Assembly: GCA_029959085.1 (NCBI GenBank)
Contig: JARWIR010000042.1
Coordinates: 3,628,544 to 3,692,543 of the forward strand
Length of the DNA: 64,000 nt
Direction: 5' to 3'
Source of the DNA: Nemophila menziesii
Lineage: Eukaryota > Streptophyta > Magnoliopsida > Boraginales > Hydrophyllaceae
Positions 23,022 to 35,499 of this stretch are shown one piece after another (the stretch's first letter is position 1; each line of letters starts with the position of its first letter). The notes below the pieces were generated by a model. The model saw only the letters and a list, made by a program, of their open reading frames with translations. It was not told where the DNA came from and did no database searches. The position numbers were made by a program, and so were the translations under genes.

Positions 23022-23582
23022 TAATTTTTATAAAATCTGCTAACTGTAAAAATCAAACATTTTTTAATATCACAAGATTTTAATAAATTTAAAAGATTCC
23101 TAATTGATACGTCCAAATTTTGAAGGATTAAAAAAATATTGATTAAATATAAATACCTAGATTTAAAAAAAATTAAAATCCCTATTGAATATTTCTTACT
23201 TTTTGAAATCCAAATAAAAGCTTAAAACCTCTCATTTGAATAGGTCAGTTTAGTTTTTTAGTAATGGTGGATATCATCCTAAACTGCATTACTCTTTTAT
23301 CATCTCTTAGGTGGACCAATCATAAAAGAGAAAGAAAATAATAAATCATGAAAAAGAAATCATATGATTGGTCAATTTAAAATTCACCTAGAAGACGATA
23401 AAAAGGTGATGTGATTTGGGACGATATCCAGCCTTACGTTTTTAATTTGATTAATTATTTTTGATAAATTTTTATATACTAAATATAAACCTCCGAGATT
23501 AATTACAAATATATTGGAAAGAATCAATTATATGTTGGATCGGTTTTCATTTTTAAAATTACCATCTTTATTAATTTTTCTA

Positions 23583-24498
23583 GAGCCAATTATAGATTAA
23601 TGCCTATTAAAAACCTTATTTAAAAAAAGGTATCTAGAATAAGACTCTTTATTAAAAAATTGCCTCAACCTAAAATACCCCTACAAATAGTAATTATAAA
23701 AAGAAAAAAGAAATAAAAAACAAAACAAAAACTAATAAACACACGCGCGCATCCGTGAATTTTTTTTAAAATCGTCATAACTAATTCTAAAAAAATAAAA
23801 AAAATAAAAAAACAACAAATTTATATATTTGGATAAATCAAATTAATATTTACGTCTATGATTTTTTTTGGAATTTTTTGAATTCTTTTGAAATTTTTTT
23901 AAAGTTTTTTTCGCTGATACGGAATTTCATGTTTTAAACATGAAAATCCGTGTCTGCGAAAAAAATCACTATTTCAAAGAGTGAATTTTATGTTTTGAAC
24001 ATGGAATTTCATGATTTAAACATGAAAATCCGTGTCTGCAAAAAAAAAAGTAACTGAAATAAAATAAAATCATAGACGTAAATATTAATTTGCTTTATCC
24101 AAAAATGCTAATTTTTTATTTTTCTGATTTTTTTTGAATTAGTTATGACGATTTTAAAAAAAATTCACGGGTGCGCGCGTGTGATGGAATTAGTAGTAGT
24201 AGGTGGTGGTGGTTGTGGTTGTTGTGGTGGTGGTGCTTGCTGTGGTGGCTGTAGTGGTGGTTAAATAGATGGTGGTGGTGGTAGTAATGAAAGTACTTTA
24301 ATATTTGTTTAATATTTAAAAATTAAAATTGTATTAAAATAAAATAATATATTTAATAATAAGATAGTAAAGATATGAAAAATATAAAAAAAATGTTTTC
24401 TATAAATAATTATTTATATATTTTCTTATAAAATAAATTATTAAAAATTTTAAAAAAAATATTAAACAACTCTATGTGATGTTTTTTCTAATAACTTT
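23583..24498. mobile_element. Family A Mutator-like MITE
   Basis: The left end GAGCCAATTATAGATTAATG resembles the reverse-complemented right end of the other copies, so this copy is inverted relative to them. Flanks ATTTTTCTA (23574-23582) and TTTTTTCTA (24499-24507) match at 8 of 9 positions. The core 15-mer lies at 23773-23787 with its complement at 24136-24150, enclosing CATGTTTTAAACATG palindromes. A GGT-rich patch follows at 24182-24265. Confidence 0.75.
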
Positions 24499-24759
24499 TT
24501 TTTTCTATTTGGACATAAATAAATTACCATATTTATTTATTTTTTAATCAAACCACATTACTCCACCTAGTTATTGTCTTTAGAACAAAAAAAAAACCTA
24601 GTTATTGTCTCATATGGCAAAAATCCCTAAGCCCTAAGCTACAAGACCAATAATATATATTGTTCACTCCATCTACCTTTCACTTCTATATTTCCTTCAG
24701 AAAAACAAAACACTCCTCCATAACTAATCCATACCTCCTCTCTATCCAACTCCTATACC

Positions 24760-25387
24760 ATGACCATCAGCATCTCCCGTGCCTATTATTCCAACGACGA
24801 AAATAACGAATATCCCGGCGGTATCTACTATGTAAACTTCTTCGGAGATAACATCCAAACTATGGTCATGTCAATCTCTAACAGAATCTTGGCTCTCTCT
24901 AATTCTTCGACGTATATACATAGTTGGACTTGACATCGAGTGGCGTCCTCACAACCGTTTCAACCAAAACCCAGCTGCTACTCTCCAACTCTGCGTCAGA
25001 ACTCGCTGTCTCATCTTCCAACTCCTTCACTTTCGCATACCAAATCAGTTGCTCAACTTTCTCGCCGATCCGAATTGCACTTTCGTCGGCGTCGGGGTTC
25101 GTGAAGACGTTCAGAAGTTGAGAGATGATTACGGTATTGACGTGCGTGGTAAAATTGTGGATTTGCGTGAGTTAGCTGCTATGAGGTATGCTAATAATTA
25201 TTTTCAGAGTGTTGGTTTGAAAAGGTTAGCTGAGTTTGTGCTTCACAAGGATTTTGAGAAGCCATTATCGGTTACACTGAGTAATTGGGATCAACATAGA
25301 TTGACTCTAGCCCAGATTCAGTATGCTTGTGTTGATGCTTATGTTTCCTGCAAAATTGGAACCGTTTTAGATGCAGCTAGGGTATGA
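24760..25387 (+). pseudogene. Frameshifted Werner-exonuclease-like gene
   Basis: The ATG at 24760 opens a frame with the family N-terminus (EYPGGIYYVNFFGDNIQTMV), which ends at a TGA at 24931. The rest of the protein, from about 24870 to the stop at 25385-25387, is open in another frame. That part has the Exo I motif VGLDIEW, LQLCVRTRCLIFQLL, the Exo II-type VGVGVREDVQKL and the Exo III motif YACVDAYVSCKIG. A single indel near 24865-24880 would account for the break. All DEDDy residues are still present, so inactivation looks recent, or the break could be a sequencing error. A hAT element sits 170 bp downstream. Confidence 0.85.
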
Positions 25388-25554
25388 TTACTACTTGTCT
25401 GGTATTTTAGTTTACATATTTTAGTTTTTGTCTAAAAGTTAGCTTTGTTCTAGTTTTATGTTTTATGGATCTTTGCTATTTTTCCACTCTGATGCATTTA
25501 TCTTGATAGCTTAATTTTCTGGCCTATAATTTTATTAAAACCCATTACGATGGC

Positions 25555-26032
25555 TCAAGGTGGCTAACGGTCCGTTTCGGACCGGTTCCTAGCGGACCTG
25601 GGCTTTATCGGTCTGGCTTACCGGTCTCTCGTTACCGGTTCCGGTCCGGTCCGTTACTAAGAAAGAAGAAGGGGAGAACCGGACCATTAAGGGAACCGTC
25701 TAAACCGGATCCGGTTCCGGTCCGGTCTGATTCTTAGCGGATCTATATTGTGTGTATGTGTTTTTTTAATCTTTTATTGTAGTCTAGGTGGGTAGGGAAT
25801 AGGGATTAAATGGTTTGATATGATGTTAAAAATGTTAAGGGCCTTAGTAGGGGTGTTAGGTTTATTTGGGTTGGGTTTAATGGGTTGGGCTATAAACAAT
25901 TGGGCTAAAAACCTAAAACAATGAAATATAAAAAAGAAAAATTAACGGGCCGGCTCCGGTCCGGTCCGGTTCGTGCATGCGTTGACTTTCGGTCCGGTCC
26001 GGTCCGTAGGACCGGACTGTTAGTCACCTTGA
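25555..26032. mobile_element. Non-autonomous hAT-type element with GGTCCGGTCC-rich interior
   Basis: Terminal inverted repeats are TCAAGGTGGCTAACGGTCCG and, reverse complemented at the right, TCAAGGTGACTAACAGTCCG. A perfect 8-bp duplication ACGATGGC (25547-25554 and 26033-26040) flanks the 478-bp element, the size typical of hAT transposition. The interior has dense CCGGTCCGGT repeats and stands out as GC-rich in this AT-rich region. No coding capacity. Confidence 0.88.
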
Positions 26033-26448
26033 ACGATGGCACTAAAAAAAAATAGATAGGAAGATGTTCATGAATGGTTGAGATATTATTATGGAATAAT
26101 TGAAAACTATATAAAAGCCAAGGGATGTTACAATCAACGATTCAAAGCAACCTCTCTCTCTCTCTCAAATAATACGATTCTAGCCCTCTTTATACTTTTG
26201 AAACCCTAGTTTTATTTTCTTTAATTCCTCTTCAATTCTTAATCTCTTGTGTTCTTATTGAATCTAGTATTTTCAGCAGAGAGCTTGGTCACCCTTTAAG
26301 GACGGGTTCATCCTCGGATGGCCCAAACTTTTTCTTCTCTCGCTCTAATCTTAAAGCTTTTAATTTTTTATCTATAATACTAGGTTCTTCAATCGTTTGT
26401 TTTATTAGGAATTATAGAGTTTATAATAGTAATCATAGCATCTTAAGT

Positions 26449-29400
26449 ATGCAACATACCATCTATGAACTCAATAGCGTATTAAGAAAGGATAAGGACT
26501 TTCAGGAAGTATGTGTCTTTAAAAGTGGCACGCCTAATATTTGTAATAAGACCCAGCAAAGGAATTTTGGAAGGTATTTTGGATTTCACGGTAATTATGA
26601 GATGAAAGAAGGAAAGCAGCAGCTAAGAGAAGAACGAGGCAAGATTAATACTCACGGGTTTTATAGATTGAGTGAAGAGTTGAAAAGAGAAAGTAAGCTG
26701 ATATTTGGGACATTGTTTCACGCAGTCCTTACGAGAAACAAAACAATACTAAGTGTTTCGTGAGCATTAATTCTAACAAGATGGTTATAAGATTCTATGA
26801 AGTTTTACAATATCTTTATGTTGTTACTCAGATGGCCATCGATCTTATGAATAAGATGAAAATTATTGCATATAGGGGCTCTCAGATGGCCATCGATCTT
26901 ATGAAAAAAATGACAATTACAGCATATACGGGCACATGCAATGTAGGGAAAACCTTGTTCTTAGGAGGTTTTAAGAAATTAAGAGTTGTGGATAACGAAG
27001 AAAGATTCCAATTCAGGTTCTTGGAGATTGAATACGAGGTAAATGATGATCTAGGAGGAAAAGACTATGGAAATAATAACGATATCTCAAAAAGGGTGGA
27101 TGACTATGACTCGCAAATGGAGCCTGAAAAGAAAGAGGGTTTGAGTAATGATCAGGAAGGTAACTTTGTCGGAAAAGTCTTTGGGGAGGGTATTGAAGTA
27201 GGGAATATGAATCTTGTTTATGATGATGAAAAAAATTATGTTGATAAGCTTCATAAGGGAGGCGGCTACTCCTATGCAAAAGCCGCGAAAGACATATGAC
27301 TGCTCTTTTCTGGAACTGTCAAGGGATTCGAGCCCCTTTTACAGCTTCACATCTCAGATCCTTGGTGGCTCGTTATCGACCGATGATTGCAGTGTTTTGT
27401 GAAACAATGATGAGAGAGGTGGATTCCCAAGATATTGTTAGGAGATTAGGTTTTGGAAACAATTTCTTTGTTGATCCTACTGGGAAAGCTTTTCATTCCG
27501 GTGGTATCATGGTTTTGTGGCAGTCTTGCGTTTCGCTATCTATACCCTTTACTTGTGCTAATTATGTTATCCTTAAAATTAATGATATCTTGTTTAGCTA
27601 TTATATGATTTGTATTCACGCACCCAATGACTTTAAGGATAAGAACAAAATATGGTATGATATATCAGAATGGAGCAAAGACATATTTTGAATATAAATG
27701 AGAAAAGTAGCGCTAATCCAGCAGATATTAATCACATTAATGTATTTAAGAACTTTACGTATAGTAATTCGCTAATTGAAATTCGAACTAACAGATGTTT
27801 TTTCACATGGTCAAACAGGATGATAGGGGAAAAACACGTCAAAACAAGGATAGACAGCGCAATGACTTTTTATGAATGGCTTAATCGATTCCCAAGGGCA
27901 CAAGTCTTCTCACCTTGTCTTGAATTATGATGTTAATATGAATAGTCACCCTAAACGGTTTAAATTTGAGTCTTACTGGCTTGACAATACGGAGTGTAGG
28001 GATACAGTTAACAAAGGTTGGAGTATTAAAAAAATTGACCCCCCCAATTACCAATTATGTGAGGAAAAGAGGTAATACTTCAAAAGAACTTGAAATTTGG
28101 AGTAGAAAAACATTTAAGAATCATGAGATACATATTAAAGAATTGCAAGACAAACTTATCGAAATAAATAAAACCACTCCTAGTGATAGGAGCATAGAAG
28201 AAGAAAAAAATATTAAAGAGAAAATTCGTTTTGAGTATGCTTGCGAAGAAAAATATTGGGGCGATAGATCTAGACATAATTGGTTAATATATGGGGTTAA
28301 CAATACAAATTTTTTTCATCTAGAAACTATACAAAGAAGGAAAATTAATAGAGTCACCAGAATTAAAGACGAACAAGGGGAGTGGAGAAGAGACTGGTGA
28401 AATTAAGGATTGTTTTAAAAAATATTATGAGAATCTTTTTGCAGAATAACCAATCTCCCAAGGGAGCATGGAAGAAGCGACACAATATATCAAGCCCAGA
28501 GTTAACCAAAGTATGAATGATTACCCCATTCAGGATCCGACTATGGAAGAGGTGGAAAGAGCAGTAAGGGATTTATCGTCCTCAAAAGCTCCAGGGCCAG
28601 ATGAACTAAATGGTAAATTCTATAAAGAATTCTGGGAAATCTTAAAGAATAGCATTTTTGAATTAGTTAGAAGTTTCATTGCTAACAATATAAATCTTGA
28701 GGATATCAACGACACACTTATCACCCTTATCCCAAAATGGGAGATGCAAGAAGGCCTTGGAGATTTTCGACCTATTTCTTGCGTAAACTTTATTTACAAA
28801 ATCATAGAAAAAATTCTTGCTTTTAGACTACAAGGATACATGGACACCATTATATCACCAACTCAATCGGCCTTTATTAAAGGAAGAGCGATACAAGATA
28901 ATATAATAGTCGCACAAGAAATATCTTTCTTTATGAGTAGGTAAAGGAAGAATAAAAAACACATGGCCGCAACTAAAATAGATATGGCAAAGGCCTATGA
29001 TCAAGTACGATGGGACTTCCTACTCCTAGTAATGGGAAAGCTGGGTTTCTGTGAAAGATGGATCTCATGGATTAAGAATTGTATAACAACAGTCTCTTTT
29101 AATCTAAACTTAAATGGGGAAAGACCTGATAAATTATTTCCTGTTCGTGGAATCCGTCAGGGGGACCCATTATCTCCCTTTCTCTTTACTCTAATTACTG
29201 GGCCGCTCATTAGCCTTGTTGAAATGTATTCTCAACAGGGATTGATTAAAGGAATTCAAATCAATAGGAACTGCTCGGAGATCTCTCACCTTCATTTTGC
29301 GGATGATTCTCTCTTCCTTCTTACTATAGACGCAAATAACATTACATCTTTTAAAGAATGTCTTAACATCTACTGTTCAGGATCAGGACAGAGGATTAAT

Positions 29401-31344
29401 CTCAATAAATCAGATGTCATCTTTAGTAAGGAAACCCCTAAAGATAAGAGGATAGCTCTATGTCAGGGGATAAATATCAAAGAAACTGAAGATCTCGGGA
29501 ATTATCTTGGAATTCCACTATATCATAAATTATCAAAGGTGGATCCATTGGAATGGGTTGCCAAGAAATTATTCAAACACACTGAGGGATGAAAGGCTAA
29601 ACTACTCTCTGAGGGAGGCAAAGAAGTCTTGATCAAAGCAATTCTCCAAGCTATTCCTAACTATTATATGTCAATCTTTTCTTTTCCTATAAGTTCCTGT
29701 AATAAACTCATTTCAGCTATCTCTGACTTTTGGTGAAATTCAGGAGAAAAGAACAGAATACATTGGATGGCTTGGAAAAAACTTGCAGTTGGAAAACTTA
29801 TAGGAGGGCTTGGTTTCAAATATTTTAAGAGAATGAATACAACTCTTTTAGCAACTCAAGCGTGGAGAATCATGAAAAATACGGAAACATTGGCCGATAA
29901 ACTTTTAAAGGGGATTTACTTCATAATACTGACTTCTTAAAAGTTCAACTTAGACAAAGTCGAACTTGGAGCTGGGCGAGCATCATCGAAAGAAGGGACT
30001 TTATAAAAAAAATATGGGATATATCAAATTAGCAACGGAGAAGATATCAATATATGGAATGATAGATGGCTAGATACAGAATGGAAGATGGAAAAACCTC
30101 AAATATGTGGTCTTGAAATGGTGAGTCAACTTTTGTATCCCAATACTAGAAAATGGAATTTGGAAATATTAAACAATACTTTCCCCAAACCCATTATCTC
30201 TTCGATTACTAGGTTACATATTTTTGAAACTGATTGCAAAGATATATTTATATGGCCTTTCTCTAAAGAAGGGGAATATAACACAAAAACAGGGTATAAG
30301 AAACAAGTTGTTAAATAGCCCCAATCCATTAAAGTTACTGAAAGATATAACTCCAAAATTTGGAAAATCATATGGAGTTATAATATACCAAAAAATTTAA
30401 GATCTTTGTATGGAAAGCTTGCAATAACGCGATACCCACGAAAAAGAATTTATATAACAGGAGAGATGCTCAAATTCATATGAATGTATTTGGTGCCTAA
30501 ATTCATCAGACACCATGGAACGTCTTCTATTGACATGCCACATTTGTAAAGAAATTTGGGCAGGCACATCACTACAGATTCGAATGGGGGAAGATGGATC
30601 CATTAATCTTTCGGATTGGATCATTAAAACAATAGAAAATCATGCAAAAGACGGATGTGATAAAAAGGTAATACTCGATTACATCATGATCTGCATATGG
30701 AATATATGGAAATAAAAAATGAAAGCTATCCATGAAAATACAAAAATAGAAGGAGACAAGATAATTTATAATACTATTAAGTTGATGAGTGAGTTTCATG
30801 GAATAGACTGGAAAATGTTGATAGCACTACTAATATATTTTAAAATAAAAAAGAGGATGATCTAGGCACACAGGAAGAGAATGGTATAGACATCATACTA
30901 AAGTGTGATGCCTCTTTTAATCAGAAGTATGAACCGACAGGAATCAGGATAGTTTTAAATCATAAAAGAATAGGGAACCTGAAGAATATTAAAATGGATA
31001 CCATTTGCGAATCAGCCTTGGAAGGAGAAGCCTTAGCAGTTCCCAAAGCGGTAGAAATATGCGAAGACCTCCCTAAATAAAGGAAGCTCATCTTCTTTGG
31101 TAACCTTAAAATAATTCAAGGTATAAGGCAGGTGTCAGCTACGAGTTGGAAAATCCAACCGATCATCAAGAGGATCACCGATAAAGCTGTTGTGTTTGGA
31201 CCTATCTCATTTCAGTATCTTAATAGGAAGCTCAACTGCCAAGCGGATAAGCTTGCAAAGGAAGCTAGGCACGAGGCCGGATCGTACTCTACGATCGACT
31301 TATCAATCTTTGAATTAGCTCATAATCTTAGTAGGGCAGTGTAA
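26449..31344 (+). mobile_element. Degenerate L1-type LINE retrotransposon
   Basis: An ordered but broken L1 layout. ORF1-like frames span 26449-27299. An endonuclease starts MTALFWNCQGIRAPF at 27296, overlapping ORF1 at ATGA. Reverse transcriptase follows in frames 28468-28944 and 28963-29592, with APGPDELNGKFYKEFW, DFRPISCVNFIYKIIEKIL, QSAFIKGR, KIDMAKAYDQVRWDFL, GIRQGDPLSPFLF and the catalytic FADD at 29296-29307. A zinc-finger-type region lies at 30380-30720, and an RNase H-like C-terminus (KCDASF at about 30905, and YLNRKLNCQADKLAKEARHE) ends near 31344. Stops at 27689-27691, 28942-28944 and 29590-29592, among others, show it is inactive. I found no clear poly-A tail or target duplication; 26150-26448 may be its 5' UTR. 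Confidence 0.88.
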
Positions 31345-32300
31345 GAGTGGGATTCTACAATATGGATCAAGGGTCGGGGTCCTCGATCCTTTCGACTGGG
31401 TACTTGCTACAGGTATGAATTCAGCGATCGGAGTAAGGGATTTTCCGCAACTATGTAACGGTGAAGAATCAAGGGGCGTCACCTGAAGGGTTAGAGTATC
31501 TTGTGAGAGTAGGAAGCTTAGGGTTTTGTGTATTCGAATAACTTCTACCTTTGATGTCCAGGGATAGGCGCGACTTACTTGACCCCCAAGTCATTAACTA
31601 GTAACCCTAATGGACTCATTCTAGAGGCCCAAGCCATAAGGTCTTTGGACTGACTTTCCAGATCCTCCAGTGACATACCACTAGCCCATATAGAAGGATG
31701 ATATTCCATCTTTACCGGACCGGACTCCTTTATCGGCGTGCCTAAATTTGTTATCGCTACCTAGCTTGGAGCCGTAAACCTCTTTCACTAGGACCGCGAC
31801 AATCTCCTGTGGGACTCTTGGTCCAAGCCTTATTTTTTCCACTACAGTTTGTCCCCCACTCTTTAACTTAAAAAGTCTTTAAGTTTAGAGAGTAGTTAGA
31901 AAATCTAATCGTATAAATAATGCATATACGTGATTATTTATACGTCGAATTGGTGATACATAATACATAAAAATATTTAGATCCCTCAAAAACCAATAAT
32001 GGTATTTTGTTTAAATAGTATAATGACCTGTAGAATTAATATAATCAATGTCATAAAAATAGCTTGATAAAAATAAACACTTTACATATTAACTTTTTTT
32101 TTAATATAAATATAGCCTTGTATATTTTTTCTAACTCTAATTAAATATCGCTTTCCTTTACAATTAAATATTGCTTGTATAAAAATACTCTAATTAAGTA
32201 TTGTTTATATATTGCTTTTACATTATGCAGGCCCCCCTTTTCTTTTTCGTTTTTATTACTTTGGACGAAATGGAATATCAAAGCACAACTTTTAAAAAGC
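31345..32300. other. Unclassified, GC-richer repeat-like stretch
   Basis: After the LINE there is about 500 bp of GC-richer noncoding sequence (31350-31860), for example GGTCGGGGTCCTCGATCC, that looks like transposon or LTR DNA but has no ends I can identify. AT-rich DNA follows. No gene was recognised. Confidence 0.35.
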
Positions 32301-32348
32301 AGCTATAGTGAACTTAATTGTTTATGTTTTAAACACTAAACAACTTAG

Positions 32349-32457
32349 TGAACTCAACTCAGAAATCACTAAAGTGCTAAGTATTTTAACACTTAAACAA
32401 TCAATGATTGTTAAAGTGTTAAACACTTAACACTTTGGTGAAATCTGAGTTGGTTCA
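32349..32457. repeat. Long imperfect hairpin (about 109 bp)
   Basis: The arms run from TGAACTCAACTCAGAAATCA to the complementary TGAAATCTGAGTTGGTTCA, with AACAATCA/ATGATTGTT at the centre. About 50 bp pair per arm with few mismatches. It may be a foldback MITE remnant; a small-RNA precursor is possible but unsupported. Confidence 0.65.
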
Positions 32458-32708
32458 TTTAAGTGTTAAAGTGTTTCACTTTTAAACAATTAAGCTTGGT
32501 TTAATCATGTGTTAAACAATATACACTTGAGTATAATCGACACTGTTTTTACATAAGTGTTAATTTTTCACACTTTATCAAACTCAACTTAATTGTTTAG
32601 GTTTTCAAAAGCTTTTATTTGACAAAAAAACTTTTTTTCATTTTGAAAACTAGGTAATACACTTAATTCATATAAAAAATTAAAAAATCAAATTTATTTC
32701 AAATAAAA

Positions 32709-33300
32709 GAGATTTACACATGCATTTACTTAAAATAGAGACCTGATTAAAAAAGATTAGGGTTTGCCAAAAAATTACCTGGAAAGGGGGTTTTAAATAT
32801 TTTGATATTTAAATCCTTAGTCGTGCCGGTTATATACATTTTCAAACTCATTCAACCCATAAACCAAGCCTTAAACACACTAAAACTTTTATTTAGTTTT
32901 ATAAAACCTTTTATTCCATATTTAGACAACTTAATATTTTTGAAAATTTTAGTAATATATAAACCAATCCACATTAAAACTAATTTATTACATATTATAT
33001 GCCACAAAACACTATTATTTGTTTTTGAAAACTCAAAAGTATGATTAAATCGTTTCAAAAGTTACTTTTAAATCTCAAAAAATATTTACAAAATCAAAAT
33101 ACAATTTCAAACAAACCAAATTTACACATGCATACACTTACAATAGCAATTGGATTAACAAATGTTAGGGTTTACAAAATATATTAACCTGAAGAGAGAG
33201 TTTTGATAATTAAAAACCTTAGTCGTGCCTTTTATAAGCATTTTCGAACCCATTCAACATAGTAACCAAGCTCTAAACAACCTTAACCATGGTAAGAAAG
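32709..33300. repeat. Direct duplication of an approximately 180-bp segment
   Basis: The segment 32709-32890 (ATTTACACATGCAT, TTAGGGTTT, CCTTAGTCGTGCC, ACCAAGCC) recurs in diverged form at 33119-33300, offset by about 410 bp. The frames across it look non-coding. Confidence 0.6.
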
Positions 33301-33469
33301 CTCATCCAGAACAAAAATATTGGAGCTCAAGATAGTAATAAATGCGGCCCACAAAAATAGGTGAAGGGTGTTTAATGTAGCGTATTGTCCCGCACATTTT
33401 TACCGACGTTAACACAGAAGGATTGGACTGCGAAGGTGATTCGACAGGATAAGGCTAAGGTTTTCTAAG

Positions 33470-33474
<5 letters not shown>

Positions 33475-33561
<87 letters not shown>
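33475..33561. repeat. (GA)n microsatellite
   Basis: About 42 uninterrupted GA dinucleotides on the plus strand. Confidence 0.97.
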
Positions 33562-33562
<1 letters not shown>

Positions 33563-34099
33563 GAAGAGATAAGATAGTATGTGTGAAATAAGGTGTGCCA
33601 AACAACTAAGTGATTAGGTTACCCAAAGGTCCATGGGCCAAAACTTTAAGCCTTTAGCATAGAAAATAAACATTATGGGCCAAGTTATTGAATGGGCTAA
33701 AGACTGAAAAAGTAACGCATATATGGCCATATCTGGGTTGGACCAAACTCAAAAAAAAATTGCACCCTATTGGGCCATCGAGTGTGGGGTTCGATCCTTT
33801 TAGGGTCGTTTAGGATCGATTTTTTTTGTTTTGCGGGTTGGAGGGTTCCCGTGAGAAGTCCTAATCTATATTACCCTTCCCCATTAATCTCTTAATAATA
33901 CTCTCTATTTTGTTAACCACCCCAACATGTAACAATATCACTAAGCACTAATACCTAGTTTTTCTTTGTAACACACTACTAATCAAATGCACTATACCAG
34001 ATAATATTACATACTTGTGTAACCATCCTTCAATACTTTTACATATGTTATTAATAAGCACTGCACAAGTACTGACAAATGACTTTTGGAAGTTTAAGG

Positions 34100-34830
34100 T
34101 TAAACAAAATACTTAACATGCAAGCTTCCAACTTTACATTCAATATATCACAAAAATCCTCATGTAAATCTTTATCCCCCATCCATAATAAAGCTCACTC
34201 TTCTCAGGAATAATCCTTAAAACAGATAGTCTTGAAAACAAATCAAGACTATCTTTAAGTATCTTCGTTGAGTCATTATCCTTATTCAAGAAAACTAAGC
34301 AATCAAAGATCAAGTGATTGAGCTTTATTTTTTGACATTTTGGATGATAACTAAAATCTTAATGTACTTCACCATATTTTATGATGGGTAAAAAGCTTGC
34401 ATACAAAGTACAAACAAATAAGGAGAAAGAAGATCTCATTGTCTCGACCCATATCCCTTTAAAGAAACCAATTATCACTCCATTAATACACATAGATAAT
34501 AATGGTGTAGTCAAACACATATCTATCCACCTTTTGAACTTCTCATGAAATCCAAAAGCTCTCGTCGTGCTTCTAAATATAAACCAATTCAGAGTGCCAT
34601 AAGTCTTCTGTAAATCTAGATTAAGAATGTATCTAGCATGTATATATCTCCACCCACACTCCTATACCACACCTTGAGCCACAAGTTATTGTCTGAGTTA
34701 CATTTCTCCTAACAAATGCAAACTGATTTTGATCTATCAAGCTAGATAAACATTCTTTTGTTATATTTGCTAACAATTTAGACATCCTTTTGTAAAGGCT
34801 TATACTTATACACATGATACAACCATAAAA
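34100..34830 (-). pseudogene. LINE reverse transcriptase remnant
   Basis: On the minus strand the frame at 34633-34815 gives RMSKLLANITKECLSSLIDQ and NQFAFVRRN, like the RT block ending QSAFVKGR in plant L1 elements. Further downstream, LQKTYGTLNWFIFRSTTRAF and CINGVIIGFFKG match the next RT block. Numerous stops are present. It differs from the LINE at 26-31 kb and belongs to another lineage. Confidence 0.65.
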
Positions 34831-35499
34831 AGAGTTTGATAATCACTTCTAAATAACTAGAGGCATATTAATATTTGAACAAATTTTAAAAACCGATCTT
34901 TATTGATAAATTAAATATATTTTTCGGCCACTTCTTTGAAAAATATCATATTTGGACCATACATTTTTAATCGTTCCTTTTTTGGATCATTTTATTAATT
35001 TCGTTAGATATTTAATAGATTTTAAGGTTCATTTAGGTATTTTAATATATGTCATAATTTGTAATAACTGAAATAATATATTTAAAATAGTTAAATAATT
35101 TTTAAAATCTATTAAACTAAACATCTAATAAAATTAATAAATAAAACTATTAAAACGTAATGCTCTGAAATTTTGTAAAGATATATCCTAATACTAGTTT
35201 TATTGAAAACATATGCCAAAATGACATTTTCAGAGATATGATTTTAAAATTTTATAGCATAAGTAGTGGCCTAATTTTAAAAAATGCTTTTAATATTTTT
35301 ATTATCTTTCTTTTCTTTTCCTCTCTCTTGAGATTTCTCTTCTTTGCCTAAAAAAAAAAAAAAAAATCTCTTCATATAAATTCCGAAAACTTCATCTCTG
35401 AAAACCAAACAAAACGTAGCTTAGTACCTCCGAATACGTTATAATATTCTTGATTCTTGAAGAAAACTTTCAAAACTGCACTTTATCCATCAAATATCA

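Noticed and set aside
24924..25121. Alternative serine-rich frame within the frameshifted exonuclease gene
   Set aside because: It overlaps the conserved exonuclease frame and encodes nothing recognisable.
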